Positions 57,657 through 64,000 of a stretch of 64,000 nucleotides of DNA are shown here, piece after piece; positions within the stretch are counted from its first letter, which is position 1; every line of letters starts with the position of its first letter. Where the stretch lies: contig SHND01000078.1 of assembly GCA_004295045.1 (NCBI GenBank), positions 1 to 64,000 on the forward strand. The letters are read 5' to 3'. The stretch is from Chloroflexota bacterium. GTDB lineage: Bacteria; Chloroflexota; Anaerolineae; UBA4142; SHND01. The notes beneath the pieces were generated by a model. The model saw only the letters and a program-made list of their open reading frames with translations, was not told where the DNA came from and searched no databases. The translations under genes were made by a program, and so were the position numbers.

Positions 57657-58628
57657 TCATTTACTCGCCGTTTCTGCTGGCGCTTTCAAGTATTCGTACA
57701 GCGCGCCCAAATCAGCGTCGTTCATCTTGGACGCGTTTTCCCACGGCATCTTGAGCTCTGAACCGTCGGGGCGTTTGCCCGTGCGCATCATTTGGAAAAA
57801 TTGTTCGCGTGAAACGTTCTTGATGAACGCGCGCGCATCAGGCACTCCCGCCGGGTCGGCGGCGCTCGGTTCCGCACCGGTCATTTGCGGTCCATGGCAG
57901 CCACGACATTCGCCAAACGTTGCGACATATTTTCCATACGCGGCATTTTCGCCCGGCGCGGGCGCGGTGACGACGCCCATGACCGGTTCGGGAATTGGAA
58001 ACATGCCCGCGCCAATCATGAGCAGCGCAAGGGCATTCATCTGCGTGCCTTGCGGCGCGTTCGACTTGCTTGGCGTCGGCGGCTGCGAACGCAGATACGC
58101 AATCAATGCTTTGGTGTCCTCGTCACTCAACTGGCGGTACGGCAAAAAGCTCATAAAGCCCGATAACGAGCCGTCTTTGGTAACACCGTGTCGCAGAACG
58201 CGGAACAATTCGCCGTCGGTGCGTTCCTGCAATACACCGGCTGGCGTCAAGTTGTACGAAACAATTGTCCCAAGCGGAATGGGAATCTCTTGGCTCATAT
58301 CGAATCCGCCGACGAGCGCGCCGGTTTTTTCCGGGTCATGACAGCCGCTACAGCTGATATCGGCAATATATTTGCCGCGCGCGATTTGTTCGGGCGTCCC
58401 TTCCACTTTTAGATTCGCGTCGAGCGTCGAGGGCGGCATGTACATGGTCGTAAAACCTTTGCCCATCGCAAAGGTGAGCGCGACGAAAAACAAGGTCGCC
58501 ACTACGCCCAAAATGCCGCCGACGATTTTGACCCACATTTTTTTCGCGCGGATCGCGCGATAGGTGAGCCAGCCAAAGAGCGCGACGAGCGCAATCAGAA
58601 TGACGAGAACGACGAGATTGCCTAACAT
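57657..58628 (-). CDS. Membrane-bound diheme cytochrome c (paralogue)
   Basis: A 323-residue paralogue of the neighbouring cytochrome with the same layout: N-terminal membrane segments (LVVLVILIALVALFGWLTYR; VKIVGGILGVVATLFF), heme sites CSGCH (about 95) and CRGCH (about 240), and distal-ligand regions FRVLRHGVTKDGSLSGFMSF and MRTGKRPDGSELKMPW. ATG follows AAAGGAGGGTGACATC. Tandem duplication is evident from identical lengths and co-linear motifs. It is 14 bases after the cupredoxin gene, so the two are co-expressed. Confidence 0.93.
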   Translation of the reverse strand: MLGNLVVLVILIALVALFGWLTYRAIRAKKMWVKIVGGILGVVATLFFVALTFAMGKGFTTMYMPPSTLDANLKVEGTPEQIARGKYIADISCSGCHDPEKTGALVGGFDMSQEIPIPLGTIVSYNLTPAGVLQERTDGELFRVLRHGVTKDGSLSGFMSFLPYRQLSDEDTKALIAYLRSQPPTPSKSNAPQGTQMNALALLMIGAGMFPIPEPVMGVVTAPAPGENAAYGKYVATFGECRGCHGPQMTGAEPSAADPAGVPDARAFIKNVSREQFFQMMRTGKRPDGSELKMPWENASKMNDADLGALYEYLKAPAETASK

Positions 58629-58642
58629 GATGTCACCCTCCT

Positions 58643-59011
58643 TTAAGGTTCCACCTCGATAGTCCCGCGCATATTTGGATGCGGCAGGCAGACATAGGCA
58701 AAAATTCCTTGCGTCGGCGTTTGAAATTCGATCACTGCCTGTCCGCGCGCGGGAATGTTTTGATTGACGCCGAGTTCTTTGACGGTAAAAGTGTGCGCCA
58801 CCGCGTCGTTATTCTTGACAACGAACCGCGCCGTCTCGCCGACGCGCGCGTGAATCGTCTGCGGCGCGAATTGATAATCCTTCATCGCGATTTGCGCGCC
58901 GCCCGCCGCGCCGTTCGCGCCGCAACCCAAAACGCCCGCCGCGCTCGCCAAAATCACCACCGTCGCCGCGAAGCGTTTGACTGCAAGAGAAATTTTTGTC
59001 TGCTGTAACAT
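58643..59011 (-). CDS. Cupredoxin lipoprotein
   Basis: A 122-residue lipoprotein (lipobox AGVLGCGANG, Cys30) with a single plastocyanin/azurin-like copper domain. The type-1 copper ligands are visible as His73 (AVAHTF), Cys108 (YVCLP), His111 and Met114 (HPNMRG). It would accept and pass single electrons outside the membrane, probably with the two cytochromes encoded directly downstream. The start at 59011 is taken because the frame upstream is repeat DNA; the ribosome site GGAAGG is itself part of the heptanucleotide array. Confidence 0.9.
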   Translation of the reverse strand: MLQQTKISLAVKRFAATVVILASAAGVLGCGANGAAGGAQIAMKDYQFAPQTIHARVGETARFVVKNNDAVAHTFTVKELGVNQNIPARGQAVIEFQTPTQGIFAYVCLPHPNMRGTIEVEP

Positions 59012-59013
59012 CC

Positions 59014-59069
59014 TTCCACCTTCCGCTTTCCACCTTCCGTCTTCCACTTTCCGCCTTCCGCTTTCCATT
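59014..59069. repeat. Heptanucleotide array supplying a ribosome-binding site
   Basis: Eight head-to-tail units TTCC(G/A)CC or CT with a 7-bp period fill the gap between two genes. On the minus strand the units read GGTGGAA/GGCGGAA, so they create the purine-rich Shine-Dalgarno of the cupredoxin gene. Confidence 0.8.
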
Positions 59070-59556
59070 AAAATGGTTTGAACATCATCAACGCCAAAAT
59101 CACCAGCAGCCCCGCCCAACCAATCAATGCGCCATGTATTGCGCGCGGCGATTCTAACATTTGCGCGAGCTCCGTGTCGCTTGCCGAGGGTTGCGGCGAT
59201 TGTATTTTCATTTTTTCCATAAAGGGCAGTCCTGCGGCTTTGCGTAAATTCCCATAGTAAGGCGTCACATATACTGACATCGCGACGACAATCACTATCA
59301 ATAGCACCAGCGACGCCCAAATCCAGCCCTGCCCCCAATAGCTCTGCATAAAGCCGCCGATGATGCCGCTCGCCAAAATGAGCAGCAGCCCGCCGTACAT
59401 CATCCCGAACGTGCTGGGCGACAGCATCAGTAATGCGCGCACGCGTTCCATATTGCGCTCCTTGCGCAGCGCAAATGCCACCGCATTCGACGCGCCGTGC
59501 GCGAGCAAAAATACAAAGACGCCGACGACGTGCAGAAAAATGATAATTTCGTACAT
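59068..59556 (-). CDS. DUF2269-like integral membrane protein
   Basis: A 162-residue membrane protein with four helices (about 3-25, 45-67, 77-100, 142-161). The first helix carries histidines in FLHVVGVFVFLLAHG, as in DUF2269/CopD-related proteins where such histidines may bind heme. ATG 59556 follows GGAGG; a longer frame upstream has no ribosome site. Located between the 32-residue peptide and cupredoxin genes, it may link electron carriers to the membrane. Electron-transfer function is inferred only. Confidence 0.75.
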   Translation of the reverse strand: MYEIIIFLHVVGVFVFLLAHGASNAVAFALRKERNMERVRALLMLSPSTFGMMYGGLLLILASGIIGGFMQSYWGQGWIWASLVLLIVIVVAMSVYVTPYYGNLRKAAGLPFMEKMKIQSPQPSASDTELAQMLESPRAIHGALIGWAGLLVILALMMFKPF

Positions 59557-59654
59557 TCTGATTTTCCTCCGCGCGTTCTTCAAAAGGTTTAACAGCTTTG
59601 TGCGCGCAGTGTATCGGAATACCGCAACGAGTTCGTTACGGAAAGCGTTACGAA

Positions 59655-59753
59655 TCAACGCGCGACGACGACCGAGTAGACCAAGATCCCGCACAGCACA
59701 GCTGCGGCGAAAATTTGCAAGCCCCATTTAGCAGCAAACGTTTTTAGATTCAT
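59655..59753 (-). CDS. 32-residue membrane peptide, ATGA-coupled
   Basis: Starts at ATG 59753 behind GAGGAGGAAAA, one of the best ribosome sites in the window, and overlaps the stop of the upstream DPRTGER gene as ATGA. The product has a short basic N-terminus (MNLKTFAAKWG) and one membrane helix (LQIFAAAVLCGILVYSVVVA) ending in Arg. Size and position between electron-transfer genes resemble the small accessory subunits of oxidase complexes. No family was recognised. Confidence 0.65.
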   Translation of the reverse strand: MNLKTFAAKWGLQIFAAAVLCGILVYSVVVAR

Positions 59754-59965
59754 TTTTCCTCCTCTTTTGTACCAGCATCAACGACAGTACTTGACATTCG
59801 TTCGTTCAAAAAACGCAGCAGCGTTTCCACGTCGGCAAAGCCAATGCGCTCGCCCGTGCGCGGGTCATCCAAACTAAAGCGCCAAATCGCCGCCTGTTCG
59901 TCTTGTTCTTGCCACAAACGCAGCAAGTACGAAACATAGCGTAATGATTTCGATTCTTGGGGCAT
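59750..59965 (-). CDS. Small DPRTGER-motif protein (paralogue)
   Basis: A 71-residue soluble protein with core WRFSLDDPRTGERIGFADVE and C-terminal helix LLRFLNERMSS, paralogous to the protein at 55938-56216. The start at 59965 follows AAGGGA; an upstream ATG at 59998 has no ribosome site. First gene of the cytochrome/cupredoxin operon. Both paralogues lead operons with a shared promoter element, so they probably have similar roles in each. Confidence 0.75.
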   Translation of the reverse strand: MPQESKSLRYVSYLLRLWQEQDEQAAIWRFSLDDPRTGERIGFADVETLLRFLNERMSSTVVDAGTKEEEK

Positions 59966-60013
59966 GACTTTTGTCCCTTGACGCAATAAATTCAGCATGT
60001 TATTCTGCGCGTC

Positions 60014-60048
60014 ACTGTATCACACGAACGTAAGCTAGTCGTGAGCTG
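60014..60048 (-). promoter_or_regulatory. Direct-repeat promoter element, copy 2
   Basis: CAGCTCACGACTAGCTTACG (60029-60048, minus strand) has the same CTCACG/CTTACG repeat, spacing and 9-base distance to a -10-like TACAGT (60014-60019) as copy 1 at 56267-56301. Both lie about 50 bases before the ATG of a DPRTGER gene. Confidence 0.7.
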
Positions 60049-60061
60049 AATTGCGAATTGG

Positions 60062-60151
60062 ACGCGGATTCACGCGGAATTACGCGGAACCAAACCTTTC
60101 CTTTTACCCTTTCCGCGTTCATCCTTGTTTTTCCGCGTCCAAATCTGGTTC
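60062..60151. repeat. Decamer repeat and its inverse upstream of the BTAD regulator
   Basis: Three units ACGCGGATTC, ACGCGGAATT, ACGCGGAACC (60062-60091) face TTTCCGCG and TTCCGCGTCC units further on. The structure parallels the facing heptamer arrays, with a 10-bp period. It occupies the leader region of the regulator gene. Confidence 0.6.
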
Positions 60152-60154
60152 TCA

Positions 60155-62971
60155 ATGGCGACTCTCCATCTCGAACTCCTCGGCGGCTTGCGCGTTTTCT
60201 TGGATGGCAAACCTATTACCGGTTTCTATTCCATCAAAGTCCCCGCGCTCCTCGCCTATCTCGCAGTCACGCAAAAAGCCCACACGCGCGACCATCTCGC
60301 CGCGCTCCTTTGGGGCGAAATGCCCGACGCCGACGCGAAAACGAATCTCCGCCAAGCGCTCGCCAATCTCAAAAAACTGCTCGAACCCTTTCTCGACATT
60401 CAACGCGACGCGGTGGAATTAAAGCGCGCGGCGAACGTGCGGGTGGATGTTTGGGAGTTTGAAAAGCAGATAACCGATAGCCGATGGCAGATAGCCGACA
60501 GCAACTCCTCATCTGCTATCAGCCATTTGCCATCCGCCATCCGCCAATATCGCGGCGATTTCCTCGAAGGCATTTTCCTCCGCGACGCGCCCGCATTTGA
60601 AGAATGGGCGATTGCCGAACGCGCGCGTTTGCGCGAACTCGCGTTGGACGCGTTACAGCAGCTCGTCGCTCAATTCACCGCGCGCGGCGAGTACGCCAAC
60701 GCCATCGCCTACGCGCAAAAATTGCTCGCGCTCGACGCGTGGCGCGAAGAAGCGCACCGCGAATTGATGCTCCTCTACGCGCGCACAAACCAGCGCAGCG
60801 CCGCGCTCGCGCAATACGACGCGTGCGCGCGCATGTTGCGCGAACAACTGCGCGTCGAGCCGTCGGCGGAAACAAACGCGCTGTACGAACGGCTCCGCGC
60901 GGTTGGCGACATCCCCAAACACAATTTGCCCGCGCAGCCCACCTCGTTTGTCGGACGCGCGCAGGAACTCGCGCAAATCGAAACGCTGCTGCTCAATCCT
61001 GATGCGCGCTTGCTCACGCTCGTCGGCGTCGGCGGCAGCGGCAAAACGCGGCTTGCCCTGCACGCGGCAGAACGCGTCTGGAAACTCGGCGCGTTCCTCA
61101 ACGGCGTCGCGTTCGTCGCGTTGGCGAATGTGGAATCAATCGAACAACTCGCGCCGACAATGGCGAACACATTCGGCATCACGCTCACGGGCGACGTAGA
61201 ACCGCAAACGCAAATCACAGATTATTTGCGCGCCAAAGAAATGCTCGTCGTTCTCGACAATCTGGAGCAGCTGCTCGACGCCGCAACTTGGCTCGGCGAA
61301 ATTTTGCAAAACGCGCCGCGCGTAAAATTGCTCGTCACCTCGCGCGAAAAATTAAACACGCGTTGGGAATGGATTGTGCCGTTGCAAGGTTTGGACTATG
61401 CGGATGCGGATTCGCCCGCCGCGCAGTTGTTTGTGGAACGCGCCCAGCGCGCCGCGCCCGATTTCCGCGTGGACGAATCGAACCGCGCCGACGTTGCGCG
61501 CGTGTGTGCTTTTGTGGAAGGAATGCCGCTCGCGCTCGAACTCGCCGCCGCAGCAGTGAATCGTCACACTTGCGCGGAGATTGCGAATGAACTCGAACGC
61601 AATTTGAATTTTCTCGAAACGACCTTGCGCGACGTTCCCGCGCGGCAGCGCAGCATGCGCGCCGTGTTTGATTATTCGTGGCAGTTGTTGAGCGAACGCG
61701 AACGCGCGCTGTGGCGCAAGCTGTCCGTGTTTCAAGGCGGCTGGACGCGTGACGCCGCGCGCGCGATTGCCGACGCGTCGCCAAACGAATTGAACGCGCT
61801 CGCGGACAAATCCCTCGTGCGCGTCCAGACCTCGCGCTATGACATGCACGAACTCGCGCGGCAATACGCGCGCGAAAAATTGGACCAAGACGCGGACGAA
61901 AATTCTGCCACGCGCGCGAAACATTCCGAATTTTTTGCCGCGTATGCTGCCGCGCACGAAAGCGCGCTCAAAGGCGCAGGCGACCAATCCGCGTTGAGCG
62001 CGCTCACGCAAGAACTCGCGAACGTGTTGGCGGGCTGGGAATTGGCGTGGACAATTCCCAATTGGGATTCCATTCGCGCGTACATGGAACCGCTGTTTGT
62101 CATTTTAGAAATGCGCGGGCAATTTTTGCTCGGCGCACAAATGTACGCCAGTGTGGGCGCGTGTGTGGAAGGATTGCGTGAACGTTCGCCCGAAGCGGAA
62201 CACGTTTTGGGGCAGCTGCTCATTCGCGAAGGATGGATGCGTTTTCGTTTGGGCGAATTTTCCAAAACGATCGAATTGGTGCAGCGCGGTTTGCCGCTTT
62301 TGGAAAATGCGCGCGACGAGTACGAAATCGCGTATGCGTTTCTCTTTCTGGGCGCGGCGGAATGGGGCCGCGGCGAACTTGAAGCCAGTGAAAAATTTTT
62401 TCTGGCGAGTTATACGCGCTATGAAAAAATTGACAATGCGTGGGGCTGCGCGGGCGCGCTCAATAATCTGGGTCAAGTCGCGACCGCGCGCGGCGATGAC
62501 GATGCGGCGGAAAATTATCTCTCGCGCGCGCTGCAGCTTGCGCGCGCCGCAAACATTTCGCATCTCACCGCGCACACGCTCAACAATCTCGCGCTTTTGG
62601 CAATGCGCCACGCCGATTCCAAACAAGCGCAAAAATTTCTAGCCGAAGCGTTGGACATTGCAAACGCGCGAGGCGAACCCCACCTCATCGCGCTCACGCA
62701 ATCACACCTCGCGCGCGCCCTCGCACAAGATGAACCGCGTCGCGCGCAGCAGGTTGGCGAACACGCGCTCGCCATGTTCCGCGAATTTGGCGACCGTTCC
62801 AACATGCTGCCCCTGCTCACCCTCTTGGGCAATTTGGCGCAAGCGCAAAACGAAACGTCACGCGCAATCAATTATTTCCGCGAAGCCTTGACGCTCGCCA
62901 ACGCAAGCGGCGCGTCCGCGCAAACCATCGCAGAAACGGAAAGCGCGCTTGCCGCGCTGCAACCCTCTTGA
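60155..62971 (+). CDS. BTAD/NB-ARC/TPR transcriptional regulator (SARP/LuxR-like)
   Basis: A 938-residue multidomain regulator. Order: winged-helix OmpR-like DNA-binding domain (1-95, LELLGGLRVFLDGKPI, RDHLAALLWGEMPDADAKTN), BTAD helices (about 150-250, FEEWAIAERARLRELALDAL, EAHRELMLLYARTNQRSAAL), NB-ARC ATPase (P-loop GVGGSGKTRLAL near 295; LVVLDNLEQL; SREKL) and C-terminal TPR repeats (from about 600). The segment at about 105-130 is encoded by a heptanucleotide array. ATG 60155 is preferred to one at 60125. The signal and targets are unknown. Confidence 0.92.
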   Translation: MATLHLELLGGLRVFLDGKPITGFYSIKVPALLAYLAVTQKAHTRDHLAALLWGEMPDADAKTNLRQALANLKKLLEPFLDIQRDAVELKRAANVRVDVWEFEKQITDSRWQIADSNSSSAISHLPSAIRQYRGDFLEGIFLRDAPAFEEWAIAERARLRELALDALQQLVAQFTARGEYANAIAYAQKLLALDAWREEAHRELMLLYARTNQRSAALAQYDACARMLREQLRVEPSAETNALYERLRAVGDIPKHNLPAQPTSFVGRAQELAQIETLLLNPDARLLTLVGVGGSGKTRLALHAAERVWKLGAFLNGVAFVALANVESIEQLAPTMANTFGITLTGDVEPQTQITDYLRAKEMLVVLDNLEQLLDAATWLGEILQNAPRVKLLVTSREKLNTRWEWIVPLQGLDYADADSPAAQLFVERAQRAAPDFRVDESNRADVARVCAFVEGMPLALELAAAAVNRHTCAEIANELERNLNFLETTLRDVPARQRSMRAVFDYSWQLLSERERALWRKLSVFQGGWTRDAARAIADASPNELNALADKSLVRVQTSRYDMHELARQYAREKLDQDADENSATRAKHSEFFAAYAAAHESALKGAGDQSALSALTQELANVLAGWELAWTIPNWDSIRAYMEPLFVILEMRGQFLLGAQMYASVGACVEGLRERSPEAEHVLGQLLIREGWMRFRLGEFSKTIELVQRGLPLLENARDEYEIAYAFLFLGAAEWGRGELEASEKFFLASYTRYEKIDNAWGCAGALNNLGQVATARGDDDAAENYLSRALQLARAANISHLTAHTLNNLALLAMRHADSKQAQKFLAEALDIANARGEPHLIALTQSHLARALAQDEPRRAQQVGEHALAMFREFGDRSNMLPLLTLLGNLAQAQNETSRAINYFREALTLANASGASAQTIAETESALAALQPS
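60466..60545. repeat. Facing heptanucleotide arrays inside the BTAD regulator
   Basis: Five units GCAGATA/GCCGATA type (60466-60500) face five ATCCGCC/ATCTGCT type units (60511-60545), separated by 10 bases. The array is in frame and encodes an insert (QITDSRWQIADSNS and HLPSAI) between the winged helix and BTAD domains. Confidence 0.8.
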
Positions 62972-63132
62972 CCATCCTCTTATTTCGTCTAGAATAAATG
63001 CAGCATCGCACGCGCTCTTTTTTCTCCCAACATCACGATCCTGAAACTGAACAACAATTGAACAATCTTTAGTCTGGCAAACAATCCTTGACGTGATAGA
63101 GTACGCTCAAACGATTTTCGCTCGGAGGATTT

Positions 63133-64000
63133 ATGCTTTGTCCAAACTGCCAACATCCGAATACGGCGGCCGCAAAATTTTGCGAAAACTGTGGATTCAA
63201 ACTGCAGACGACTCCTGCCGTCCCCCAACCCCAATCTCCCGCCCCCTCGTTGTCCCGTCTCGAAAAGCTCGTCCCCAAACAATTCGCGGAACGGCTCTTG
63301 CAATCGCGCACGGGACGCGTCGAAGGCGAACGGCGCATCGTCACGATTTTGTTTTGTGACGTCAAAGGTTCCACCGCGCTGGGCGAAGAACGCGACCCCG
63401 AAGAAATTTTGGAAATCATGAACGGCGCGTTCGATTTTTTGATTGAACCTGTGTATCGCTATGAAGGCACGCTCGCGCGTTTGATGGGCGATGCAATTCT
63501 CGCGTTTTTCGGCGCGCCCATCGCGCACGAAGACGACCCCGAACGCGCCTGCCTCGCCGCGCTCGCGATGCAAGAAAAAATCGCCGAGTACGGTAAAGAA
63601 TTGAAACGCACGCGCGGGATTGAAAATTTCGCCGTGCGCGTCGGCATCAACACCGGGCTCGTCGTCGTCGGCGAAGTGGGCAGCGACTTGCGCGTCGAAT
63701 ACACCGCGATGGGCGACGCCATCAATCTCGCCTCGCGCATGGAGCAAAGCGCGGAACCGGGGACGATTGTGATTGCGGAAAACACCGCGCGTTTGGCGCG
63801 GCACGCGATTGAATTGGAATCACTCGGCGCGCGGCAAGTCAAAGGCAAAGCGGAACCCGTCAACGCGTACCGCGTCGTCGGCGTCAAAACCGAACGCGAA
63901 TCCACGCGCGGCATTGTCGGTTTAACCTCGCCGCTCGTCGGACGCGCGGACGAATTGAATCTTTTGCAAGCACGTATGAACGATGTCGTGAATGGACACG
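63133..64000 (+). CDS. Class III nucleotide cyclase with zinc ribbon (3' end outside window)
   Basis: ATG 63133 follows GGAGG. The first 30 residues form a zinc ribbon (CPNC and CENC). A class III adenylate/guanylate cyclase domain begins at about 75: VTILFCDVKGSTALGE (metal-binding Asp), LMGDAILAFFGAP, VRVGINTGLVVVGEVG, EYTAMGDAINLASRME. The frame continues past the cyclase into LTSPLVGRADELNLLQARM, the start of an AAA/NB-ARC-type ATPase domain common in such large cyclase regulators. About 289 residues are visible. It should make cAMP (or cGMP) in response to an unknown signal. Confidence 0.92.
   Translation, partial: MLCPNCQHPNTAAAKFCENCGFKLQTTPAVPQPQSPAPSLSRLEKLVPKQFAERLLQSRTGRVEGERRIVTILFCDVKGSTALGEERDPEEILEIMNGAFDFLIEPVYRYEGTLARLMGDAILAFFGAPIAHEDDPERACLAALAMQEKIAEYGKELKRTRGIENFAVRVGINTGLVVVGEVGSDLRVEYTAMGDAINLASRMEQSAEPGTIVIAENTARLARHAIELESLGARQVKGKAEPVNAYRVVGVKTERESTRGIVGLTSPLVGRADELNLLQARMNDVVNGH

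Noticed and set aside
1..64000. CRISPR arrays, rRNA and tRNA genes
   Set aside because: No regularly spaced identical repeats of CRISPR size and no tRNA or rRNA signatures were recognised; the short tandem repeats have 7-10 bp periods only.

Overview
The window looks like a piece of a Chloroflexota chromosome, most likely Anaerolineae-like. The clues are Ala/Pro/Thr-rich lipoproteins and secreted proteins, a pyrF-pyrE fusion, several Chloroflexota-style small protein families and a moderately GC-rich background saturated with GCGC words. The assignment is inferred from gene content and style. No rRNA, tRNA or CRISPR array was seen.

Layout. 1-6.6 kb: a minus-strand sugar operon (LacI regulator, solute-binding lipoprotein, two permeases, GH4 glycosidase cut by the window edge) with a textbook promoter and tandem operator. 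6.7-11.8 kb: a STAND-type regulator, a SnoaL-like protein, a glucose-dehydrogenase-like enzyme divergent from a PfkB sugar kinase. 11.8-19.6 kb: a signalling block with four response-regulator-like proteins (two with Ser replacing the phospho-acceptor Asp), a GAF/PAS histidine kinase, a 129-residue pseudo-receiver candidate and two ECF sigma factors. 19.8-28.3 kb: one giant cyclic-beta-1,2-glucan-synthase-like gene. 28.6-29.8 kb: a class V aminotransferase.

29.9-37.9 kb: a visibly AT-richer seven-gene minus-strand island. It encodes a GAP1-like giant protein, a zinc-ribbon GTPase, an AAA+ ATPase, membrane proteins and a zinc-ribbon/TM/extracellular-domain protein. This is the best candidate for an under-described system: an NTP-dependent, membrane-linked conflict or surveillance module.

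38.2-43.4 kb: de novo pyrimidine genes pyrC-pyrB-pyrFE-pyrD behind a consensus promoter and a leader that carries a 58-codon ORF, a U-rich pause hairpin and an intrinsic terminator, resembling enterobacterial pyrBI attenuation. 43.3-47.4 kb: envelope proteins (SH3-like, DUF333/chagasin-like, two DUF937-like). 47.6-49.7 kb: a SAM-I riboswitch controls a threonine-synthase-family enzyme plus a MoaD/ThiS-like sulfur carrier, which points to homocysteine synthesis rather than, or besides, threonine synthesis.

49.8-60.0 kb: two operons, each headed by a paralogous small protein (DPRTGER motif) with the same direct-repeat promoter element. One encodes lipoproteins (including an NHL propeller fused to a papain-like domain) and a DUF350 protein. 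The other encodes a 32-residue membrane peptide, a DUF2269-like protein, a cupredoxin and two diheme cytochromes c. 60.1-64.0 kb: a BTAD/NB-ARC/TPR regulator and the start of a class III nucleotide cyclase.

Short tandem repeats with a 7-bp period, several arranged as facing inverted arrays, recur across the window between genes and inside two proteins.
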